NCBI GenBank assembly: GCA_046733355.1
Contig: JBKPOZ010000173.1
Span: forward strand, 1 to 64,000
Source of the DNA: VAZQ01 sp046733355
Lineage (GTDB): Bacteria; Pseudomonadota; Alphaproteobacteria; Rhizobiales; Xanthobacteraceae
Reading direction: 5' to 3'
DNA length: 64,000 bases
Below the pieces are notes generated by a model. That model ran no database searches. It was not told where the DNA came from and saw only the letters and a list, made by a program, of their open reading frames with translations. The translations under genes were made by a program, and so were the position numbers. Of the stretch, positions 58,891 to 64,000 are shown piece by piece (position 1 is the stretch's first letter; every line of letters begins with the position of its first letter).

Positions 58891-59853
58891 ATGAGCGCGA
58901 GATGGCTTGCGATTTTCGCGGCGGCGGCGATTGCCCTCGCGTCCGCCGCGCGCGCGGGCGAGCCGAACTGGCCCGATCACCTCAATATCGGCACCGCCTC
59001 CCCCGGCGGCACTTATTACGTCTATGGCGAGGGCGTCGCCAGGATTCTCACGCGCGCGCTCGAGCTCCCGGTCGCGCGCCTTGCAACCGAAGGTCCCGCG
59101 CAGAACATCGAGCTGCTCGAGGCGGGCGAAGCCCGGCTCGGTTTCGCCACCACTGGCGTTGCGCTGCAGGCCTGGAACGGCACCGGCGTCTGGCAAGGAA
59201 AGACACCCGCGCGGACCATGCGGGCGATGTTTCCCATGTACGACACGCCCTTTCAGTTGATGGTGCTCCAGGACGCGCCAATCCGCAGCGTTGGCGATCT
59301 CGCCGGCAAGCGCATCGGCATAGGCCCGCAAGGTGGCACCGGGGGCACCTATTTCCCGCGGATCTTCGAAACGCTGAAGTTGCAGGTCAATCTCGTATTC
59401 GGCGAATGGTCGCAGCTCGCGGCCGAGATGCACGGACGTCAGCTCGATGCGCTCGCGGTGGCTGCGGGCGTGCCGTTTCCGTCCTTCATCGAGCTCGAGG
59501 CCAGGGACAAGGTGCGCTACGTCGCCTTCGATGTGAAAGAAATCGCGGCCTTACGGCTTGCCATGCCGGAGCTTGCCCCCTCCCGCGTTCCCGCGGGCAC
59601 CTATCCGTCGCTGCTGCGGGCTTATCAGACGGTCGGGCTCTACAACTTTGCCGTCGCGCACGCGCAATTGCCGGATGATCTCGTGTACATCGCGGTGCGC
59701 GCCGTCTTCGACAACCACGAGGAGCTGATGGAAGCGCATGCGGCGGCGGCGGAGACCGTGCCCGCCAACATGGACCGCAACACCTTTCTGCCGCTCCATC
59801 CCGGCGCGATCCGCTACTACCGCCAGATCGGCAAAATCGGCCAAACCGATTAA
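58891..59853 (+). CDS. TAXI-family TRAP transporter solute receptor
   Basis: The 320-residue periplasmic protein has a signal peptide (MSARWLAIFAAAAIALASAARAG) and the TAXI pattern LNIGTASPGGTYYVYGEGVARILTR. GPAQNIELLEAGEARLGFATTGVAL and IGIGPQGGTGGTYFPRIFE also match. TAXI proteins normally feed a fused DctQM membrane protein, but none is adjacent. It lies 22 bases after dctA and probably shares its transcript. Whether it works with DctA or with a distant DctQM is unknown. GGAGGG precedes ATG 58891. Confidence 0.92.
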   Translation: MSARWLAIFAAAAIALASAARAGEPNWPDHLNIGTASPGGTYYVYGEGVARILTRALELPVARLATEGPAQNIELLEAGEARLGFATTGVALQAWNGTGVWQGKTPARTMRAMFPMYDTPFQLMVLQDAPIRSVGDLAGKRIGIGPQGGTGGTYFPRIFETLKLQVNLVFGEWSQLAAEMHGRQLDALAVAAGVPFPSFIELEARDKVRYVAFDVKEIAALRLAMPELAPSRVPAGTYPSLLRAYQTVGLYNFAVAHAQLPDDLVYIAVRAVFDNHEELMEAHAAAAETVPANMDRNTFLPLHPGAIRYYRQIGKIGQTD

Positions 59854-59872
59854 TTGCGCCGCTCTCTCCTGA

Positions 59873-60020
59873 TACCTCCCCCTGCAAGGGGGAGGTCGGC
59901 GAGCGAAGCGAGCCGGGTGGGGGTCCTTGTATGCTTCTCAAACGAGCAAGACCCGCACCCGACTCTCGCTGCTCACTCCGTTCGCGCCGAGAGTCGACCT
60001 CCCCCTTTCAGGGGGAAGTA
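59873..60020. repeat. Palindromic repeat with CTCCCCCTGCAAGGGGGAG arms
   Basis: The left part holds a hairpin acctccccctgcaagggggaggt with gagcgaagcgagccgggtggggg behind it. The right part holds cccgcaccc...gagagtcgacctccccctttcagggggaag. The two parts also pair with each other. This 150-base element fills most of the gap between the TAXI gene and the cupin gene. Confidence 0.7.
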
Positions 60021-60056
60021 TAACGGAGTATGCCGCCTGTTATGGAGCAATACGTC

Positions 60057-60497
60057 ATGATAAAAAAGTTGCAGCACATTGCGCTTGTGCTTGCACTGCT
60101 CGGGAGTGCACCGGTCGCGGCGCAGGAGCGCGCAGGCGAGCCGGAGCTCCGCCCGCCCGCGGAAGTGTCGGGCATCACGCCCGAGGTGCTCGTGCGCGCT
60201 GGCGTGCCGGGCGCCCCCGGCAAGCTCGCCATCACCGCGCGCGAGACCTACGAGCCCGGCGCGCGCGTGCGCAAGCACTACCACACGAGCCAGGTGGTGT
60301 TTTACATTCTCGAAGGCGCGATGGTCGTGCAGGAGGACGGCCGGGAGCCGTTGACGCTCAAGCCCGGCGATGCGCATCTCGTGCGGCCCGGCACCGTGCA
60401 TACGCACTGGAACGCAAGCACTTCCGCCAAGCTCGTTTTCACCGAGTTTATCCTCGTCGACGAGGGCCAGCGCAGCATCGTGTTCGTCGAGCCGTAA
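60057..60497 (+). CDS. Secreted cupin-domain protein
   Basis: The 146-residue protein has a signal peptide (MIKKLQHIALVLALLGSAPVAAQ) and a conserved single cupin domain: RKHYHTSQVVFYILEGAMVVQEDG has the motif 1 His residues, and LKPGDAHLVRPGTVHTHWNAS contains the motif 2 His. The metal ligands His-x-His and the later His are present. Its role is not known. The start at 60057 has GGAG nine bases upstream; Met codons at 60030 and 60042 are also in frame. Confidence 0.85.
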   Translation: MIKKLQHIALVLALLGSAPVAAQERAGEPELRPPAEVSGITPEVLVRAGVPGAPGKLAITARETYEPGARVRKHYHTSQVVFYILEGAMVVQEDGREPLTLKPGDAHLVRPGTVHTHWNASTSAKLVFTEFILVDEGQRSIVFVEP

Positions 60498-60543
60498 GGG
60501 GCGCGCCACCCTCCCCCGCTCCGCTGCGCTCCGCAGGGGAGAA

Positions 60544-60738
60544 CTAGTGCGTATCCTCGAACGTTTCGAGCTCGACGTGCAGGCAATCGCCGAGGTGACA
60601 GCGGTGTCCGTTGCCTGAGGCGAGCAGCGCCCGCGCCTCTTCCGCCGACTGCGCTTCCACGCACCATTCCTCCAGCCGCGTCACCAGCAGGGTGGCATGG
60701 AACAGCCTGGATTGTTTCTTTTGCGCCGCCGCGCGCAT
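60544..60738 (-). CDS. Small conserved hypothetical protein
   Basis: The 64-residue product reads RAAAQKKQSRLFHATLLVTRLEEWCVEAQSAEEARALLASGNGHRCHLGDCLHVELETFED. Very similar short proteins occur in Bradyrhizobium relatives, as I recall, so it is probably real. It contains three Cys and two His in the GHRCHLGDCLH region, which might bind a metal. GGAG lies nine bases before ATG 60738; a GTG at 60762 is a possible earlier start. It converges with the cupin gene. Confidence 0.65.
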   Translation of the reverse strand: MRAAAQKKQSRLFHATLLVTRLEEWCVEAQSAEEARALLASGNGHRCHLGDCLHVELETFEDTH

Positions 60739-60851
60739 GGCAGTTTCTCCGAACCGAATCACCTCCCCGATGCGATTTTAGCTCCGCCCCAACCGATTCC
60801 CCTAGGCATGCCGGCCTGATCTGCGGCAGATTCCTGCGGAGGAACTCACGC

Positions 60852-61619
60852 ATGCGCAAGCTGTTCGTCATCGGCGTCGGCGCCGGCAATCCTGATTACA
60901 TCACCGTGCAGGCGATCAACGCGCTGCGGCAAGTCCAGGTCATCTTCGTCGTCGACAAGGGCGAGGAGAAAGAGGACCTGCTGCGTCTGCGCAAGATTTT
61001 GTGCGAGCGCTACATGGAGCCGGGCCGTTACCGCGTCGTGCAAATCGCTGAAGTGTCGCGTGACCCGGCAGCGCCCTGCTACGAGGTCGCCGTGCGCGAA
61101 TGGCATGAGCAGAGGGCGATCGCCTATGAGAGTGCGATCGCGCAAGAACTCGGCGAGAGCGAATGCGGCGCTTTTCTCATTTGGGGCGATCCTGCGCTCT
61201 ACGACAGCACTTTGCGCATTCTCGAGCGCATTTTGTCGCGCGGCGTTGTTGAATTCGACTACGAAGTCATTCCCGGCATTACCAGCGTCCAGGCACTCGC
61301 TGCGCGGCACCGCATTCCCCTCAACCGCATCGGCGAACCCATTCATATCACCACCGGTCGCCGCGTTGCGGCGGGACTTCCTGCGGGCATGGACAACGTG
61401 GTGGTGATGCTCGATGGCCAATGCGCGTTCCGGCATGTCGCCGATGAAGGCATCGACATTTACTGGGGCGCTTATGTGGGCACGGACGACGAGATCCTCG
61501 TTTCCGGGAATCTGAAGGCGCGCGCGGCCGAGATCGAAAACATCAGAAGCGAGGCGCGCGCGAACAAGGGCTGGATCATGGACACCTATCTGCTGCGCCG
61601 ACGGGAACGGAATTCCTAG
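60852..61619 (+). CDS. cobF: Precorrin-6A synthase (deacetylating), CobF
   Basis: CobF is a SAM-dependent methyltransferase of the aerobic cobalamin pathway; it methylates C1 of precorrin-5 with loss of acetate. The 255-residue protein begins MRKLFVIGVGAGNPDYITVQAINAL, the tetrapyrrole methylase motif. It has LIWGDPALYDSTLRILERI, VIPGITSVQALAARHRIPLNRIGEPIHITTGRR and GAYVGTDDEILVSG, all typical of CobF. It is isolated from other cob genes in this window. No cobalamin riboswitch was recognised upstream. Confidence 0.95.
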   Translation: MRKLFVIGVGAGNPDYITVQAINALRQVQVIFVVDKGEEKEDLLRLRKILCERYMEPGRYRVVQIAEVSRDPAAPCYEVAVREWHEQRAIAYESAIAQELGESECGAFLIWGDPALYDSTLRILERILSRGVVEFDYEVIPGITSVQALAARHRIPLNRIGEPIHITTGRRVAAGLPAGMDNVVVMLDGQCAFRHVADEGIDIYWGAYVGTDDEILVSGNLKARAAEIENIRSEARANKGWIMDTYLLRRRERNS

Positions 61620-61704
61620 GATCGGTCAGGCGCGCAGCGCCGTAACCCATCTCGTGCGCAGAGCGTGAACGCGATGGGTTTCGCTGGCGCTCAACCCATC
61701 CTAC
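61617..61704. repeat. Palindromic repeat, GGATxGGTT / AACCCATCCTAC family
   Basis: taggatcggtcaggcgcgcagcgccgtaacccatctcgtg pairs with cgcgatgggtttcgctggcgctcaacccatccta. It begins with the TAG stop of cobF and ends 33 bases before the helicase start. Confidence 0.7.
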
Positions 61705-61736
61705 AACTTGCAGGCTGCGGAGAATCGCGAACCCCG

Positions 61737-62858
61737 ATGCCATCCTTCACGTCCGAGCAGGATGCCGCGCTCAAGGCCATTGCTGGATGGTGGCGAAGCG
61801 GCCCCGAGCGTCCGCCCATCTTCCGCCTGTTCGGCTATGCGGGCACCGGCAAGACCACGCTCGCGCGCCACATCGCGCACGGCATTGACGGAAAGGTTCT
61901 CTACGCGGCTTTCACCGGCAAGGCGGCGTGCGTCATGCGCAGCAAGGGATGCCGCGGCGCGACCACGATTCATCGCCTCATCTACAAGCCGCCGGAGACG
62001 CGCGAGCAGCAGCCGAGCTTCGAGCTGTGGGACGAGGCGCCGGCGTCGAAGGCGCGCCTGATCATTATCGACGAATGCTCCATGGTGGACGCCGAGCTGG
62101 CGCGCGATCTCATGTCGTTTGGCGTGCCACTCCTCGTGCTCGGCGATCCGGCGCAGCTGCCGCCCATTGCCGGAGGCGGGTTTTTCACGGAAGCGGAGCC
62201 CGATGCCATGCTCACGGAGGTGCACCGGCAGGCGCGCGACAATCCGATCGTGCGCCTGTCCATGGACATCCGCGCCGGCCGCGCGCTTGCGGAAGGACAG
62301 TATGGCGACACGCTCGTAGTGCGGCGCGCGGCGCTCGATCCCAAGCGCGTCATCGGCGCGGATCAGATTCTTGTCGGCCGCAATGCCACCCGCCGCGCCT
62401 ACAATGCGCGCCTGCGCGAGCGCCGCGGCTTTGCCAGTCCGCTGCCGGTTGCGGGGGACAAGCTCGTGTGCCTGCGCAACAACCGCAACAAGGGACTGTT
62501 CAACGGCGGGCTGTGGATCGTGAAGGAGAAGCCAAAGAAGCGGCGCAAGATTCTGCACCTGCGCATTGCGCCAGACGAGGACCTCGACGGCCGTCCGGCG
62601 CATTTGCGCGATCCGCACGTGAAAGTCTCCGTGCGCCAGGAATGTTTCGACGGCAACATCGAGGAATTCGTGTGGGAGGAGCGCAAGGGCTTCGACGAGT
62701 TCGACTACGGCTATGTGCTCACGGTGCACAAGTCCCAGGGCTCGCAATGGGATGACGTGGTGTTGTTCGACGAGTCGGCAATCTTCTCGGAGCACCGCGC
62801 GCGCTGGCTCTACACCGGCGTCACCCGCGCAGCCAAGCGCCTGTGCGTGGTGGTGTAG
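61737..62858 (+). CDS. Superfamily 1 DNA helicase, RecD/Dda-like
   Basis: The 373-residue protein has helicase motif I FGYAGTGKT (about 32-40), motif Ia YAAFTGKAACVM, motif II LIIIDECSMVD, motif III LLVLGDPAQLPP, motif IV region GRNATRRAYN and motifs V and VI VLTVHKSQGSQWDDVV and ARWLYTGVTRAAKRL. It resembles the Dda/RecD2 group but is short, without the N-terminal domains of RecD2. It unwinds DNA in 5' to 3' direction in known relatives. The ATG 61737 begins the conserved region; an upstream Met at 61665 lies in a repeat. Confidence 0.92.
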   Translation: MPSFTSEQDAALKAIAGWWRSGPERPPIFRLFGYAGTGKTTLARHIAHGIDGKVLYAAFTGKAACVMRSKGCRGATTIHRLIYKPPETREQQPSFELWDEAPASKARLIIIDECSMVDAELARDLMSFGVPLLVLGDPAQLPPIAGGGFFTEAEPDAMLTEVHRQARDNPIVRLSMDIRAGRALAEGQYGDTLVVRRAALDPKRVIGADQILVGRNATRRAYNARLRERRGFASPLPVAGDKLVCLRNNRNKGLFNGGLWIVKEKPKKRRKILHLRIAPDEDLDGRPAHLRDPHVKVSVRQECFDGNIEEFVWEERKGFDEFDYGYVLTVHKSQGSQWDDVVLFDESAIFSEHRARWLYTGVTRAAKRLCVVV

Positions 62859-62874
62859 CGTTGACCAGCCCAGA

Positions 62875-63213
62875 CTAAATTTCCAGCACCGCCCTGAGCT
62901 TTGCCCGCACGTCTTCAAGTACCCCGGCTGGAGCCTGGCAAATGAATCTCGATCCGCGTTGCTTCCATGAGATGCTGCGCAACTGATCGGTTTGAACAAC
63001 CCCGCTTATCCCGCAACCCTCCGGTATGACGACCTGGAAATTCCAGTCGCGATCATGGCTCGTGACGGGACAGGCTATGCAGCGGCCGGTAAGCTCGTTG
63101 AAGGCACGAGGTGAAAGAACGAGGGCGGGGCGGCGGCCGCCTTGCTGGTTACCACCCGGCTGCAGGAAATCGAGCCAACTGATGTCGCCTGAACTCGGGC
63201 AATAAGCTGCCAC
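62875..63213 (-). CDS. MazF/PemK-family mRNA interferase toxin
   Basis: The 112-residue protein has a PemK/MazF fold: GDISWLDFLQPGGNQQGGRRPALVLSPRAFNELTG near the start, CIACPVTSHDRDWNFQVVIP, and GVVQTDQLRSISWKQR. The QGGRRPALVLSP block contains the conserved catalytic Arg. Such toxins cut RNA at short sequences and are held in check by the antitoxin. The gene starts with GTG directly after the antitoxin stop codon. Confidence 0.92.
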   Translation of the reverse strand: MAAYCPSSGDISWLDFLQPGGNQQGGRRPALVLSPRAFNELTGRCIACPVTSHDRDWNFQVVIPEGCGISGVVQTDQLRSISWKQRGSRFICQAPAGVLEDVRAKLRAVLEI

Positions 63214-63468
63214 TTACCAGATCTCAGTACCGCGTGCCCGGCCCCAGTCGACTTCCTGCGGAACGTTGTCGCGCGTCATTCCGGAGAGCAATTCATCAAG
63301 CGAATAGCGACGCTTGCGCTTCGTTGTCGGAGCTAGGCGCAACACGAGAGTGTCCCCTTGTACGGTCAATTCTGCGCGCTTACCGTCACGCGCATTGATT
63401 GCATTCGCGAGCGCTTTCGGGATACGTATGGCAAGGCTGTTCCCCCACTTTCGGAATTCGACGATCAC
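63214..63468 (-). CDS. MazE/PemI-type antitoxin, AbrB/SpoVT fold
   Basis: The 84-residue protein begins MIVEFRKWGNSLAIRIPKALANAIN, the swapped-hairpin AbrB DNA-binding fold of MazE antitoxins. The C-terminal part (RRYSLDELLSGMTRDNVPQEVDWGRARGTEIW) is the region that masks the toxin. It starts with GTG, with AGGAG upstream. It is first in a two-gene operon and likely represses its own promoter with the toxin. Confidence 0.92.
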   Translation of the reverse strand: MIVEFRKWGNSLAIRIPKALANAINARDGKRAELTVQGDTLVLRLAPTTKRKRRYSLDELLSGMTRDNVPQEVDWGRARGTEIW

Positions 63469-63490
63469 ATTTCAGCTCCTGATCAAAGTA

Positions 63491-63510
63491 GATACTACGT
63501 ATATACATAC
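63491..63510. promoter_or_regulatory. AT-rich palindromes upstream of the toxin-antitoxin operon
   Basis: TACGTA (63496-63501) and GTATATAC (63499-63506) are overlapping perfect palindromes in an AT-rich patch between the antitoxin start and the divergent oxidoreductase gene. They could be the antitoxin operator or its -10 region, as MazE-type proteins bind AT-rich dyads. This is inference. Confidence 0.35.
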
Positions 63511-63534
63511 GCTGCCGTTAGGCTGACAAGGACC

Positions 63535-64000
63535 ATGCAACAAGGCGTGGCGCACCCCGCGGTGAAGGACGTGGTGCTGGTCGGGGCCGGCCACGCGCAC
63601 GTCACGGTCTTGCGTGCATTCGGCATGAGGCCGATTCCCGGCGTGCGCTTCACCTTGATTACGCGCGAGGTGCACACGCCTTATTCCGGCATGCTGCCGG
63701 GCCTCATCGCCGGGCTCTACGACTTCGACGAAGCGCACATCGATACCGGCCCGCTCTCGCGCTTTGCCGGGGCGCGGCTCTATCAGGACGAGGTTATCGG
63801 CATCGACGTGGAAGCGCAGCACGTGATTTGCCGAAACCGACCCCCCGTCTCCTACGATCTGGTCTCCCTCAATCCCGGCTCGACACCGAACACGGCGCGC
63901 GTTCCCGGCGCGCGCGAGCATGCCATTGCGGTGAAGCCGATCGCCGGCTTTCTCGATCGCTTCGAAGCGTTGAAACGACGTGTGCTCGCGCGCAAGGGAG
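63535..64000 (+). CDS. FAD-dependent oxidoreductase, N-terminus of a probable SelD fusion (cut by window edge)
   Basis: The frame starts at ATG 63535 after AAGGA and runs open to the window end. It begins KDVVLVGAGHAHVTVLRAFGMRPIPGVRFTLITREVHTPYSGMLPGLIAGLYDFDEAHIDTGPL. That is the NADH dehydrogenase-like FAD domain found as the N-terminal half of long SelD (selenide, water dikinase) fusion proteins of alphaproteobacteria. The dikinase part would lie outside. If present, the strain would make selenophosphate. A stand-alone oxidoreductase is the alternative. It is divergent from the toxin-antitoxin pair. Confidence 0.8.
   Translation, partial: MQQGVAHPAVKDVVLVGAGHAHVTVLRAFGMRPIPGVRFTLITREVHTPYSGMLPGLIAGLYDFDEAHIDTGPLSRFAGARLYQDEVIGIDVEAQHVICRNRPPVSYDLVSLNPGSTPNTARVPGAREHAIAVKPIAGFLDRFEALKRRVLARKG

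Noticed and set aside
60498..60851. Cobalamin riboswitch upstream of cobF
   Set aside because: No B12 box or other riboswitch core could be found; most of the gap is taken by a small minus-strand gene.
846..61704. Repeats as a CRISPR array
   Set aside because: The copies are dispersed and palindromic, with no regular spacing, no spacers and no cas genes.

Overview
The window looks like a chromosomal stretch of a GC-rich alphaproteobacterium of the order Hyphomicrobiales (Rhizobiales). The pointers are a SciP/DUF1153 cell-cycle regulator beside mnmA, a FlbD-type DNA-binding domain, a Rhodobacter-type PmtA, a ClpP-like periplasmic protein of the kind found in Bradyrhizobium relatives, a candidate suhB/MmgR-type small RNA, and about 19 palindromic intergenic repeats of the kind common in Bradyrhizobiaceae and Xanthobacteraceae. 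No plasmid, phage or transposase gene is visible.

Layout. 0-10 kb: small envelope and housekeeping genes (YccF, a CHRD protein, a cupredoxin, two tandem GTPases, a decayed DUF4160/DUF2442 pair, tRNA-Met, SRAP, PmtA, MnmA). 10-20 kb: SciP, an orphan FlbD-type HTH protein, then oxidoreductases, a LVIVD propeller, a two-subunit CoA-transferase-like protein, two Gfo/Idh/MocA proteins and a lone molybdopterin large subunit. 20-38 kb: a C2-sulfonate catabolic island, described below. 38-41 kb: a BKACE enzyme, a biotin carrier and a carboxyltransferase without a biotin carboxylase. 41-49 kb: an MHS transporter and an Fbp-type ABC transporter with two paralogous binding proteins. 49-54 kb: enoyl-CoA hydratase, CaiB-family CoA transferase, S10 peptidase, a candidate small RNA and a broken LysR gene. 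55-64 kb: cytochrome bd oxidase, DctA, a TAXI receptor, a cupin, CobF, a RecD/Dda-like helicase, a MazEF pair and the start of a SelD-fusion oxidoreductase.

The most informative region is 20.3-38.1 kb. On the + strand the order is citrate synthase, TctC, TctB, TctA, Xsc, SauS-type acylating aldehyde dehydrogenase, and a SucC/SucD-like two-subunit ligase. On the - strand, divergent from citrate synthase, lies Pta. Read together they give a route from sulfoacetate to central metabolism: uptake by the tripartite tricarboxylate-type transporter, ADP-forming activation to sulfoacetyl-CoA, reduction to sulfoacetaldehyde, cleavage by Xsc to sulfite and acetyl phosphate, conversion to acetyl-CoA by Pta, and entry into the TCA cycle. 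A GMC oxidoreductase (possible isethionate dehydrogenase), an aldehyde dehydrogenase (possible sulfoacetaldehyde dehydrogenase) and a nitrate/sulfonate/taurine-type ABC transporter flank the set. No sulfite oxidase, sulfite exporter or dedicated regulator is seen in the window.

Five genes look broken: an in-frame stop in a signal peptide, frameshifts in YbhB, DUF2442 and LysR (two in the last), and a DUF4160 gene without its 5' part. This could be real decay or base-level assembly error; reads would decide. Many palindromic repeats sit directly on stop codons and in places supply C-terminal residues.
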